A stretch of DNA of 64,000 nt from Pseudomonas veronii (GTDB lineage: Bacteria > Pseudomonadota > Gammaproteobacteria > Pseudomonadales > Pseudomonadaceae): contig NZ_JYLL01000010.1 in the NCBI RefSeq assembly GCF_001439695.1, forward strand, positions 62,001 through 126,000. The letters run 5' to 3'. The notes under the pieces were generated by a model. It saw only the letters and a program-made list of their open reading frames with translations. It was not told the origin of the DNA and searched no databases. Each line of letters starts with the position of its first letter. Within the stretch, counting starts at the first letter, position 1. The translations under genes were made by a program, and so were the position numbers. Below are positions 8,374 to 16,588 of the stretch, one piece after another.

Positions 8374-9168
8374 ATGTCCAGAAACGGTCCTTTGGCCCTT
8401 GGTTTCCACGGCCTGGTGGTGATGTTCATGATGGCGCCGCTGGTGGTGGTGTGCCTGGTGGCCTTCACCCCGGAAAATACCTTGAGCCTGCCCACGTCGG
8501 GCTTCTCCCTGCGCTGGTTTCGCGCGGTGTTCGAGCGTGCTGACTTTATCCAGGCGTTCTACAACAGCCTGATCCTGGCATTTACCGCTGCAACCCTGGC
8601 GACGCTGATTGCAGTGCCGGCGGCGCTTGCAATCAGCCGGTATCAGTTCCCGGGACGTAACTTCTTCAGTGCGTTGTTCCTGTCGCCGATCATCATCCCG
8701 CACCTGGTGTTGGGGGTGGCGATGCTGCGGTTGTTCGCCTTGATGGGCGTCAACGGCAGCTTCACCTGGCTGATGCTGGCGCACGTGGTGATCATCACGC
8801 CCTATGTGCTGCGCCTGGTATTGGCAGCAGCGATCGGGATCGATCGCAGTGCCGAGCAGGCGGCCGAATCGCTCGGTGCCGGACGCTTCACGCTGTTTCG
8901 CCTGGTGACGTTGCCGATGATCCTGCCCGGCGTGGCCGGCGGCTGGTTGCTGGCTTTCATCAACAGTTTCGACGAAGTGACCTTATCGATCTTCGTCAGC
9001 TCGCCGGCCACGCAAACCTTGCCGGTGCGTATGTACGTGTACGCCACCGAATCCATCGACCCGATGATGGCGGCAGTGTCGGCGCTGGTGATTGCCCTCA
9101 CGGCGGCGGCCATGATTGTGCTCGACCGGGTCTACGGCCTGGATCGCGTGCTGGTGGGAAAACACTGA
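8374..9168 (+). CDS. ABC transporter permease, PotC-like
   Basis: A 264-residue inner-membrane permease starting 4 bases after the preceding stop. Hydrophobic helices begin at about residue 10 (LVVMFMMAPLVVVCLVAF), and the EAA loop is EQAAESLGAGRFTLFRLVTLPMILPG. The size, the loop and the order after a PotB-like gene match the second permease of spermidine/putrescine-class importers. Its TGA shares a base with the ATG of the ferredoxin-like subunit at 9168, so importer and oxidase genes are on one coupled message. Confidence 0.94.
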   Translation: MSRNGPLALGFHGLVVMFMMAPLVVVCLVAFTPENTLSLPTSGFSLRWFRAVFERADFIQAFYNSLILAFTAATLATLIAVPAALAISRYQFPGRNFFSALFLSPIIIPHLVLGVAMLRLFALMGVNGSFTWLMLAHVVIITPYVLRLVLAAAIGIDRSAEQAAESLGAGRFTLFRLVTLPMILPGVAGGWLLAFINSFDEVTLSIFVSSPATQTLPVRMYVYATESIDPMMAAVSALVIALTAAAMIVLDRVYGLDRVLVGKH

Positions 9169-9458
9169 TGGCCTTGTTCAAACGATTGACCGAAACCGCA
9201 CGCCCTGCCCTGGCGTTTACCCTCGACGGGCAACCGGCCACAGGCTTGCTCGGCGACACCCTGCTGACGGCGGTACTGACCTGCGCCGAGCACCTGCGCG
9301 GCAGCGATTTCAGTGCCGAACGCCGCGCCGGGTTTTGCTTGATGGGCGCCTGCCAGGACTGCTGGGTGCGCCTGGCGGACGGACAACGCGTGCGCGCCTG
9401 TTCGACCCTGCTGGAAGAAGGCCAGGCGATCAGCCGCGACCCGGGGCGCCAGTTATGA
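9168..9458 (+). CDS. (2Fe-2S)-binding small subunit of a heteromeric amino-acid/opine oxidase (HcnA-like)
   Basis: A 96-residue protein with the plant-ferredoxin-type cluster pattern C57-x4-C62-x2-C65-x12-C78 in GFCLMGACQDC and RVRAC. This size and motif match HcnA of hydrogen cyanide synthase, the small subunit of D-hydroxyproline dehydrogenase, and the ferredoxin-like partner of opine oxidases, which carry electrons between the two flavin subunits. It is coupled by one- and four-base overlaps to the permease before it and the flavoprotein after it. Which of these substrate classes applies is open. Confidence 0.88.
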   Translation: MALFKRLTETARPALAFTLDGQPATGLLGDTLLTAVLTCAEHLRGSDFSAERRAGFCLMGACQDCWVRLADGQRVRACSTLLEEGQAISRDPGRQL

Positions 9459-10798
9459 AGCCGGTGGTGATCGTGGGCGCAGGCCCGGCAGGAATCAGTG
9501 CCGCGCGCACCCTGTTCGACCACGGCGTAACGCCTTGCCTGGTGGACGAAAGCCTGCGCGGCGGCGGGCAAATCTATCGCCGCCAACCCCTAGGCTTCCA
9601 ACGCACCGCCAGGCAAATATACGGATTTGAGGCGGGTAAGGCCGAGGCCGTGCATCGCACCCTGGATGAACTGGCGCCGCTGATCGACTACCGGCCCGAA
9701 ACCCTGGTGTGGAATGCCGAGGATCGGCGCCTGGACCTGTTGAACAACGGTCACGCAGCCAGCGTCGAGTATTCGCGGATCATCGTCGCCACCGGCGCCA
9801 CCGACCGTATCCTGCCGGTGCCGGGCTGGACCTTGCCCGGTGTCTACAGCCTGGGTGCGGCGCAAATCGCCTTGAAGTACCAAGGTTGCGCCATCGGCGA
9901 ACGCGTGGCGTTTTGTGGCAGCGGGCCGTTGCTGTATCTGGTGGCGTATCAATACGCCAAGGCCGGCGCCGATGTGGTCGCCGTGCTCGACAGCGCGCCG
10001 TTCAGCGCCCAATGCCGCGCCTTGCCGGCGCTGCTCGGACAACCGGCGACCTTGGCCAAGGGCTTGTATTACCGCGCCTGGCTCACGGCCCATGGCGTTC
10101 CCGTGCATCAGGGCGTGACGCTGCAGCAGATCGACGGCGAACAACGGGTCAGCGGCATACGTTGGCGCAAGCACACCCTGGCCTGCGACGCTGTGGCCTT
10201 CGCCCATGCGCTGCGCAGCGAAACGCAGTTGGCAGACCTGCTCGGTTGTGAATTTGCCTGGAATGCCTTGAACCGTGCGTGGTTGCCGCAACGGGACTGT
10301 GCCGGGCGCAGCAGCGTCGACGGAGTGTACCTGGCGGGCGACGGTGCCGGGATCATGGGTGCCGATGCCGCGCAGATGGCCGGTGAGCGGGCGGCGTTGG
10401 CGGTGCTGGAAGATGCAGGCGTCGCGATCGATCATCAGCGCCCGGCCCTGCTTGAGCGGCAATTGGCGCGCATCCAGCGCTTTCGCCAGGGCCTGGAGAC
10501 TGCGTTTCCCTTCCCGGCAGACTGGGCCGCGCAGGCGCCGGACGACTTGATGCTGTGTCGCTGTGAAGAAGTCCGGGTTGGCGATATCCGCACCGTGGTG
10601 GATGAAGGTCATTGGGAAATCAATCGGGTCAAGGCCCATTGCCGGGTGGGCATGGGTCGCTGCCAGGGGCGCATGTGCGGGCTGGCGGCGGCTGAAATCG
10701 TCGCCGAGCGCAGTGGTCGCGGGATAGAAGACGTCGGGCGTTTGCGTGGCCAGGCCCCGATCAAGCCGCTGCCGTTTGGCGTGGAGGTGCAGCCATGA
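9455..10798 (+). CDS. FAD/NAD(P)-dependent oxidoreductase alpha subunit (HcnB/OoxA-like)
   Basis: 447 residues from the ATG at 9455, which overlaps the preceding stop. It starts with a Rossmann FAD motif VVIVGAGPAGISAA and has a second dinucleotide motif around VAFCGSGPLLYL. The C-terminal region carries a BFD-like [2Fe-2S] site: C368 and C370 (LCRCEE), C403 and C408 (RCQGRMC), with an extra C396. This matches the large subunit of hydrogen cyanide synthase, octopine/nopaline oxidase and D-hydroxyproline dehydrogenase. It should form a complex with the genes on either side and oxidise an N-substituted or D-amino acid. An upstream in-frame GTG extension is ignored because it overlaps the ferredoxin gene completely. 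Confidence 0.9.
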   Translation: MKPVVIVGAGPAGISAARTLFDHGVTPCLVDESLRGGGQIYRRQPLGFQRTARQIYGFEAGKAEAVHRTLDELAPLIDYRPETLVWNAEDRRLDLLNNGHAASVEYSRIIVATGATDRILPVPGWTLPGVYSLGAAQIALKYQGCAIGERVAFCGSGPLLYLVAYQYAKAGADVVAVLDSAPFSAQCRALPALLGQPATLAKGLYYRAWLTAHGVPVHQGVTLQQIDGEQRVSGIRWRKHTLACDAVAFAHALRSETQLADLLGCEFAWNALNRAWLPQRDCAGRSSVDGVYLAGDGAGIMGADAAQMAGERAALAVLEDAGVAIDHQRPALLERQLARIQRFRQGLETAFPFPADWAAQAPDDLMLCRCEEVRVGDIRTVVDEGHWEINRVKAHCRVGMGRCQGRMCGLAAAEIVAERSGRGIEDVGRLRGQAPIKPLPFGVEVQP

Positions 10799-11892
10799 TC
10801 GACGTCATCGTCCTCGGCGGCGGGATTGTCGGTGCGTCGGCGGCCTTGATGCTGGCGCACAAAGGTCAGCGTGTGGCGTTGGTGGACCGGGACTTCTGCG
10901 GCTCGCACTCCAGTGGCGTGAACTATGGCGGCGTGCGGCGCCAGGGACGCCCGTTGCATCAGCTGCCGTTGTCGCAGCGCGCCCATCAGTTGTGGGCCGA
11001 CCTGCCCGGCTTGATCGGTATCGACGGCGAATACGTGCGCTCCGGGCATTTGAAACTGGCGCGCAGTCATGGGGATTTTGCCGCGTTGCAGGCGTATGCC
11101 GAACACACGCGGGGCTTTGGCCTGGGCTTGCAGTTGCTCGATTACGCCGAGCTGCGCGCACGTTTTCCGTGGGTCGGGGATATCGCAGTGGGTGCGTCGT
11201 TATGCCCCGAAGATGGCCATGCCAACCCGCGCCTGGTATCCCCCGCCTTCGCCCGTGCCGCGCAACGCCTTGGCGCGTGTGTCTACGAGCAGGCCGAGGT
11301 GATCCGCATCGAACATGACAGCCGCCAGTTCCAGGTGGATTGCGCCAACGGCCTGCACCTGCAGGCGCCATGGCTGCTCAATTGCGCCGGCGCCTGGGCA
11401 GGGACCGTCGCCGCGCAATTCGGCGAGCCGGTCCCCATGACTTCTGCGCACCCGGCCATGCTGGTCACCGAGCCGCTGCCCGTGGTGATGAACGTCAGCA
11501 CCGGCGTCGAAGGCGGCGGGATTTATGCGCGCCAGGTGGCCCGGGGCAATTGCATCCTCGGCGGCGGGCGCGGTTTTGCGCTTGGCCCCCGGCAGGCGCG
11601 GCCCGGGCAAGCGGCGGTGCTGGAGATTCTGCGCCATGCCGGCGAGCTGTACCCGTTTCTCAAGGGTGCCCAGGCGATTCGCACCTGGAGCGGCACCGAA
11701 GGTTACCTACCCGATCATGAACCGGTGATCGGCCCCAGCAGCACCCAGCCTGGCCTGCTCCACGGTTTCGGCTTTGCCGGCGCCGGGTTCCAGCTGGGCC
11801 CGGCGGTCGGTGAAGCCCTGGCAGAGATCGTCTGCACAGGGGCCAGCCGGCAACCCATCGAAGCGTTTTCCATCCGTCGTTTCCAAGCCTGA
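10795..11892 (+). CDS. FAD-dependent amino-acid/opine oxidase beta subunit (HcnC/OoxB, DAO family)
   Basis: A 365-residue D-amino-acid-oxidase-fold flavoprotein. The N-terminus has VIVLGGGIVGASAALMLA followed by a DRDFCGSHSSG stretch; the C-terminus has YLPDHEPVIGP and HGFGFAGAGFQLGPAVGE, which contacts FAD in this family. It overlaps the alpha-subunit gene by 4 bases. In HcnABC-type complexes this is the subunit that oxidises the substrate amine and passes electrons to the alpha subunit. The importer genes in the same operon suggest that the substrate is taken up and oxidised directly. No downstream enzyme (cyclodeaminase, epimerase) is present to name the pathway. Confidence 0.92.
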   Translation: MIDVIVLGGGIVGASAALMLAHKGQRVALVDRDFCGSHSSGVNYGGVRRQGRPLHQLPLSQRAHQLWADLPGLIGIDGEYVRSGHLKLARSHGDFAALQAYAEHTRGFGLGLQLLDYAELRARFPWVGDIAVGASLCPEDGHANPRLVSPAFARAAQRLGACVYEQAEVIRIEHDSRQFQVDCANGLHLQAPWLLNCAGAWAGTVAAQFGEPVPMTSAHPAMLVTEPLPVVMNVSTGVEGGGIYARQVARGNCILGGGRGFALGPRQARPGQAAVLEILRHAGELYPFLKGAQAIRTWSGTEGYLPDHEPVIGPSSTQPGLLHGFGFAGAGFQLGPAVGEALAEIVCTGASRQPIEAFSIRRFQA

Positions 11893-11906
11893 GAGGAAAA
11901 ACATCC

Positions 11907-12938
11907 ATGAATACTCGTATTGCGCTGTCCTGCTTGTCCCTCGCTCTGCTCGCCTCCACCGCTCATGCCGCCCCGACGCTGTACCTGGGCATGAACGGCG
12001 GCACCATGGAACGAGTGTATGCCGACAAGGTGCTGCCCGCGTTCGAAAAGGCCAATAACGTCAAGGTGGTGATCGTGCCCGGCACGTCGTCGGACATCCT
12101 CGCCAAGGTCCAGGCCAACAAAGACAACCCGCAGATGCATGTGATGTTCCTCGACGACGGCATCATGTACCGCGCCATCTCCATGGGCCTGTGCGACAAA
12201 CTGGCGCCGAGCCCGACCCTGGAGCAGATCCCGGCCAAGGCGAAAATCAAGGACCAAGCCGTGGCCGTGACCCTCGGCGTCACCGGCCTGGGCTACAACG
12301 CCAGGCTGTTCAAAGAGAAAGGCTGGGCTGCGCCGACCTCGTGGATGGACCTGGCCGACCCGCGCTTCAAGGACAAAGTGGTGTTCCAGTCCCTGGCCTC
12401 ATCGACCTTCGGCCTGCACGGTTTCCTGATGTTCAACCGCCTCCAGGGTGGCTCAGAGACCAACGTGGAACCGGGCTTCAAGGCCTGGCCCAAAGCCGTC
12501 GGCCCCAACGTGCTGGAGTACATCGCCAGCTCCGCGAAAATCTCCGAGATGGTGCAAACCGACGAAGCGGCAATCTTCCCCCTCACCCCGACCCAGGTCG
12601 CCACCCAGAAACTGCTCGGCGTGCCGATGGAATACGCGCAACCCAAGGAAGGCGCCGTGGTGCTGAACGTGGCCGAATGCGTGATCGCACGCAACGACCA
12701 ACCGGAACTGGCGCAGAAACTCGCGGCCTTCCTGCTGACCGCCGAAGCCCAGGCGCCGGCGCTGGAGGAAGGTGATCAGATCCCGTCAAACCCGACCACG
12801 CCCACCAGCGACAAGACCCGCGCCCGAGTGGAGGCGATGCAGGGTTATTTGCAGACAGCGATTTCGATTGATTGGGACCAGGTGAACCAGGCGCGGCCGG
12901 AGTGGAATGCGCGGTGGAGTCGGTCGATTGAGCGGTAG
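11907..12938 (+). CDS. Periplasmic substrate-binding protein, PotD-like
   Basis: A 343-residue secreted protein with a signal peptide (RIALSCLSLALLASTAHA, cleavage after about residue 22) and a bacterial extracellular solute-binding fold (starts TLYLGMNGGTMERVYADKVLPAFEK). It is the last gene of the importer/oxidase operon, 14 bases after the beta subunit. Family members bind polyamines, opines or similar cationic amino-acid derivatives in the periplasm and deliver them to the permease pair. The ligand-binding residues cannot be assigned here. Confidence 0.93.
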   Translation: MNTRIALSCLSLALLASTAHAAPTLYLGMNGGTMERVYADKVLPAFEKANNVKVVIVPGTSSDILAKVQANKDNPQMHVMFLDDGIMYRAISMGLCDKLAPSPTLEQIPAKAKIKDQAVAVTLGVTGLGYNARLFKEKGWAAPTSWMDLADPRFKDKVVFQSLASSTFGLHGFLMFNRLQGGSETNVEPGFKAWPKAVGPNVLEYIASSAKISEMVQTDEAAIFPLTPTQVATQKLLGVPMEYAQPKEGAVVLNVAECVIARNDQPELAQKLAAFLLTAEAQAPALEEGDQIPSNPTTPTSDKTRARVEAMQGYLQTAISIDWDQVNQARPEWNARWSRSIER

Positions 12939-12961
12939 CGTTTCATTCGCCTGCTCGGCGC

Positions 12962-13777
12962 CTACCGAGGTGCGATGGGTAGCGCGCGTTTGTGGGCGGT
13001 CTTCAGATAGGCTTGCTCCACAATCGTTCGCACCCGTTCGCCCACCGGCTCACCCATCAGGTAGGCGTCGATCTCTTCATAAGTGCAGCCATATGCCTGC
13101 TCATCCAGCTTGCCCGGTGCCAGCTCTTCGAGGTCGGCGGTAGGTTGTTTGTGCACAAGATTCGCCGGGGCACCGAGGGCATCAGCCAGCAGGCGCACCT
13201 GGGTCTTGGTCAGGCCCGACAACGGCGCCAGGTCGCACGCGCCGTCACCGAACTTGGTGAAAAACCCCATCAATGCTTCGGCGCCGTGGTCGGTGCCGAC
13301 CACCAGGCCGTTGTGCAGGTTGGCCATCGCGTACTGCGCGATCATGCGGGTGCGGGCCTTGACGTTGCCTTTGATGAAGTCGACCTGGGCGGCGCTGGCT
13401 TCGGTGGCGGTGAGGCAGGCCATCAGGCCGTCGACGCTGGCGGCGATGTTGAGGGTGTCGATGTGGTCGGGGGTGATGAAGGCCAGGGAGGCCTGGGCGT
13501 CGCTTTCGTCGGCCTGGGTTTTGTAGGGCAAGCGCAGGGCGATAAAGCCTGCGGCGTAGTCTTCGCTGCGCAGTTGCTCTACCGCCAGTTGGCAGAGGCG
13601 CCCGGCCATCAGCGAATCGACGCCGCCGCTGATGCCCAGCACCAGAGCCTTGCAACCGGAATGGCGCAGGGTGGTTTTGATGAAGTCGATACGCCGTTGG
13701 ATCTCCCGGGGCGCGCCCCCCTTGACCAACGAGCGGTTGATATTCAGTTCCAGGGCAATACGGTCCTGGGTTTGCAT
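12962..13777 (-). CDS. nadE: Ammonia-dependent NAD synthetase
   Basis: 271 residues from the ATG at 13777, which has GGAGGT five bases upstream; the frame is open further but those codons overlap pncB. The PP-loop ATP site is visible as GISGGVDS (about 50-57), and a late SGLTKTQVR stretch is typical of NadE. The enzyme makes NAD from nicotinate adenine dinucleotide, ATP and ammonia. There is no glutaminase domain, and the length equals the E. coli-type enzyme. It is the last gene of the pncA-pncB-nadE salvage operon, one base downstream of pncB. Confidence 0.96.
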   Translation of the reverse strand: MQTQDRIALELNINRSLVKGGAPREIQRRIDFIKTTLRHSGCKALVLGISGGVDSLMAGRLCQLAVEQLRSEDYAAGFIALRLPYKTQADESDAQASLAFITPDHIDTLNIAASVDGLMACLTATEASAAQVDFIKGNVKARTRMIAQYAMANLHNGLVVGTDHGAEALMGFFTKFGDGACDLAPLSGLTKTQVRLLADALGAPANLVHKQPTADLEELAPGKLDEQAYGCTYEEIDAYLMGEPVGERVRTIVEQAYLKTAHKRALPIAPR

Positions 13778-13778
13778 G

Positions 13779-14996
13779 TCACACCTCCACGCTGCCGACG
13801 TTGAATACTTGCGTTGCGTACCGCAAAAACGAAGCGTCTTCGCAGACATTCTTGATCGGGTCATCCGAGAATTTCACCACCGGCTCACCGTGTACCCGCA
13901 CCAGCTTCATCACGATGCTCAGCGGCTCGACGCCTTCCACATCGCAGGCCAGGCTGGTGCCCATGCCGAAGCCGAACTTGGCCTTGCCGCGCACGTGGCG
14001 CAGGATCGGCAGGCATTTCTCGAAGTTCAGGCCGTCAGAGAACATCAGGTCCTTGGTCATCGGGTCGATACCCAGTTGCTTGTAGCGGGCCAGGACTTTA
14101 TCGGCCCAGACGATAGGGTCGCCGGAGTCCTGGCGCAGGCCGTCGTAGAGCTTGGCGAAGTACAGGTCGAAGTCCTTCAGGAAGAAGTCAGTGCTGATGC
14201 AGTCGGTCAGGGCGATACCCAGGCGGCCGCGGTATTCACGTACCCAGTTTTCCAGGGCGGCGTTCTGGCTTTCGCGCAGGCGGCCCAGTTGCTGGTGCAC
14301 CATCAACCATTGGTGGGCCATGGTGCCGATCAGCGGCAGGTCGAACGCGTAGGCCAGGTGCGCGTTGCTGGTGCCGACGAACTGGCCGGGGAAGTCGCGG
14401 CGCATGATGTCCACCACTTCGCGCTGGGCCTTGAACGACAGGCGCCGGCGCGTGGAAAAGTCGGAGACGCGCAGGTCGGCAAGTTCGTCGCGGCTGAGGT
14501 TTTTCTCCAGCCAGTCGAATTTCTGGTAGAGCTTGCGGGTGACGTCCTCCAGGCTCACATCGGGGTATTTGTCACGGTTGCGCAGCTCGCTGACCAGCGC
14601 CAATACCGGCTGTTCGAACATGATGCAGTGCAACATCGGGCCGACGACGCGGATGTTCAGTTGGCCGTCGACTTCGCTGACGTGGATATAGCGCAGGTTG
14701 AAGCGGAACAGGCCGAGGAAGCGCTCGTAATCCGGCGTGAGGTATTCGCGAAAGCGTGGGTTGAACAGAAAGCGCAGCTCGCCTTCGCGCATCTGCAGGC
14801 CGGCGAGTTTTTCCAGTTCATCGCGCAGTTGCGGGATCAAGTGGCCCAGTTTTTCCTTGGAACGGACGATGAAGTTGTACTCGACGTCGACATTCGGATG
14901 CTGGTGCAACACAGCCTGCATCATGGTGAAGGTGTAGTAGTCGGTGTCGAGCAAACCCTGGATCACCGGGGTTTCGTAGTCGTAGGCACTTTCCAT
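13779..14996 (-). CDS. pncB: Nicotinate phosphoribosyltransferase
   Basis: 405 residues from the ATG at 14996 with a good Shine-Dalgarno (AAGGAG, on the complement of 15003-15008). The N-terminus [21 protein letters not shown] is characteristic, and the phosphoribosyl-transfer region around [14 protein letters not shown] and [10 protein letters not shown] is present. It converts nicotinate, PRPP and ATP to nicotinate mononucleotide in the NAD salvage (Preiss-Handler) route. It sits between pncA and nadE, as in other pseudomonads, and should be repressed by the NrtR protein encoded at 15801-16493. Confidence 0.96.
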   Translation of the reverse strand: MESAYDYETPVIQGLLDTDYYTFTMMQAVLHQHPNVDVEYNFIVRSKEKLGHLIPQLRDELEKLAGLQMREGELRFLFNPRFREYLTPDYERFLGLFRFNLRYIHVSEVDGQLNIRVVGPMLHCIMFEQPVLALVSELRNRDKYPDVSLEDVTRKLYQKFDWLEKNLSRDELADLRVSDFSTRRRLSFKAQREVVDIMRRDFPGQFVGTSNAHLAYAFDLPLIGTMAHQWLMVHQQLGRLRESQNAALENWVREYRGRLGIALTDCISTDFFLKDFDLYFAKLYDGLRQDSGDPIVWADKVLARYKQLGIDPMTKDLMFSDGLNFEKCLPILRHVRGKAKFGFGMGTSLACDVEGVEPLSIVMKLVRVHGEPVVKFSDDPIKNVCEDASFLRYATQVFNVGSVEV

Positions 14997-15007
14997 GGCG
15001 TATCTCC

Positions 15008-15655
15008 TTAACGCGTGGCCATCGCGGCCAGTTCTTCGCGGGTGCGGCTGATGCCGGCACCGGCCTTGAGCAATTCGTTGACGGCCTGTACGCCGCCCTC
15101 CTGCGTAATACCGCGGCACGCCGGCAGGTGCAGCACCACTTCCAGGCCGGCCTTGAGCAGTTGCAACGCGGTGGTCTTGACGCAGTAGTCGAGGGCCAGG
15201 CCGCCGACAATCACGCGGCTTACGCCCTGGGCCTTGAGGTACTCGATCACGCCCGTGGACAGCTTGTCGTGCAGGTCGTGGTAGCAGGCGCCGTAAGGGT
15301 GCAGGTCGGGTTCGACACCTTTCCAGATGAAGTAATCGTAGTCATACGGGGTGGGCAGTTCGTCGAGCAGGGTGAAGCCCTCGGTGCCCGGCACGCAGTG
15401 GCTGACCCAGGTGACATCGGCGTGAGCCAGGCCGGTGGGTTGCAGCATCTCGCTGTGTTGCTTGACCACCCACGGCGCATGCGGAGTGTGGGCGTCCTTG
15501 CTGCCGACACGGTAGCCCGCGAGGCTGGCCATGTAGTTGAGTTCGGCACCGATGAGGTCCCCTTCGGCCACTGGCAATTCGTTGGGGCACAGCGGCGTAA
15601 AGCTCTTCTGGGCGTCGACGTCGAATGAAGCGATGGCATGTTTCGAGAGGGTCAT
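15008..15655 (-). CDS. pncA: Nicotinamidase
   Basis: 215 residues from the ATG at 15655, with AGGAG 8 bases upstream. The isochorismatase-like fold shows the catalytic Asp in SFDVDAQKSF (about residue 10-14) and the nucleophilic Cys in GLALDYCVKTTAL. It deamidates nicotinamide to nicotinate. First gene of pncA-pncB-nadE; the 21-bp palindrome at 15682-15702 lies immediately upstream and is the likely NrtR site. Upstream in-frame codons exist, but they would run into that operator. Confidence 0.93.
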   Translation of the reverse strand: MTLSKHAIASFDVDAQKSFTPLCPNELPVAEGDLIGAELNYMASLAGYRVGSKDAHTPHAPWVVKQHSEMLQPTGLAHADVTWVSHCVPGTEGFTLLDELPTPYDYDYFIWKGVEPDLHPYGACYHDLHDKLSTGVIEYLKAQGVSRVIVGGLALDYCVKTTALQLLKAGLEVVLHLPACRGITQEGGVQAVNELLKAGAGISRTREELAAMATR

Positions 15656-15681
15656 GGCGGGTCTCCTGTGGCCTGAAAACA

Positions 15682-15748
15682 AAAGTACACGTCATGTACT
15701 TTCATTGCAAGAAAGATTTGTTTATCTAGGCTTTAGTCAGTACATGAC
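15682..15748. promoter_or_regulatory. NrtR operators between pncA and nrtR
   Basis: A perfect palindrome AAAGTACA-CGTCA-TGTACTTT covers 15682-15702. A second site at 15736-15748 (GTCA-GTACA-TGAC) contains GTACATGAC, the exact reverse complement of GTCATGTAC in the first. Location between divergent pncA and nrtR is where NrtR boxes are found in this family. The assignment to NrtR is inference from position and symmetry. Confidence 0.75.
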
Positions 15749-15800
15749 ATATTTGTTCGATCCGTTAGACTGTGCCCCCCGCTGTTTAGAAGGACTGCAC

Positions 15801-16493
15801 ATGCCACTTAGCGCCTACCTCCACACCGTCGACCTGTGCGTGTTGTTCTACTGCCGCGCGGCAGGAGAACTGAAGCTGCTGCTGAACAAGCGCGAGGCCG
15901 AACCCTTCGCCGGGCATTGGGCCCTGCCGGGTGTGGTGGTGAATGGCGACGTGCAGGACCTGAGCCTCACGGATGCCGTGGAGCGCCTGCGCGCAAGTGA
16001 CAAAGTCGGCCTCGACCTGGTGTGGAGCGAGCAAGTGGGTACGGTGGGCGACGCGTTCCGCGACCCGCGTTGCTGGTCGTCGTCCACTTTCTACCTGGCG
16101 ATCATCGCGGATGAGGTGACGCTGGGCGAGCATCAAGGCTGGTTTTCGCTGGATGCGGTAGCCGACGGCCGCATCAAGTTGCCGTTCGATCACAACACCA
16201 TCGTGGCCGCCGTGCAGGAGCGGTTACTGTCCAAGTCGCTGTACAGCAGCTTGCCGCTGATGTTCCTGGGCCAGGAATTCAGCGCCCCGGAAGCGACGGC
16301 GATCTTCTCACTGGTGCTCGCGCGGCCGGTGTTGAAGACCAGCATTCGCCAGCGTTTGCTGAAGCTGACTGAGCAGGGGTATTTGCGGGAAACGGGGCGC
16401 AAGAAACAAGGCGAAGGCGGCAGGCCCCAGGCGACGATGGAGAACTTGAAGCCTGGGAAGATTTATTTCTTCGATCGCAGTTTTGCCGACTAG
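15801..16493 (+). CDS. nrtR: Nudix-related transcriptional repressor of NAD metabolism
   Basis: 230 residues from the ATG at 15801 with GAAGGA 7 bases upstream. The N-terminal about 140 residues are a Nudix-like domain (HWALPGVVVNGDVQDL) in which the catalytic Nudix box is not intact; the C-terminal part is a winged helix (RQRLLKLTEQGYLRE, then a basic KKQGEGGRPQ wing). NrtR proteins bind ADP-ribose or NAD-related metabolites and repress NAD salvage genes. It is divergent from pncA with palindromic operators between the two, so it probably controls both itself and pncA-pncB-nadE. Confidence 0.9.
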   Translation: MPLSAYLHTVDLCVLFYCRAAGELKLLLNKREAEPFAGHWALPGVVVNGDVQDLSLTDAVERLRASDKVGLDLVWSEQVGTVGDAFRDPRCWSSSTFYLAIIADEVTLGEHQGWFSLDAVADGRIKLPFDHNTIVAAVQERLLSKSLYSSLPLMFLGQEFSAPEATAIFSLVLARPVLKTSIRQRLLKLTEQGYLRETGRKKQGEGGRPQATMENLKPGKIYFFDRSFAD

Positions 16494-16520
16494 CCCAGTA
16501 TTCAAAAACAACCACGATCA

Positions 16521-16568
16521 AATGTGGGACCGCGCTGCGGGCGGACATGGCGATCAACAGCTCCCACA
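16521..16568. repeat. REP-like intergenic inverted repeat
   Basis: TGTGGGA and TCCCACA arms flank a GC-rich centre between the convergent nrtR and hemN genes. This resembles the extragenic palindromes scattered through fluorescent pseudomonads. It may act as a bidirectional transcription end. Confidence 0.4.
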
Positions 16569-16588
16569 GCGGATACAGGCCTCTTCGC

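Noticed and set aside
13632..15011. 459-codon plus-strand frame over pncB
   Set aside because: Antisense shadow of a gene with a clear enzyme signature.
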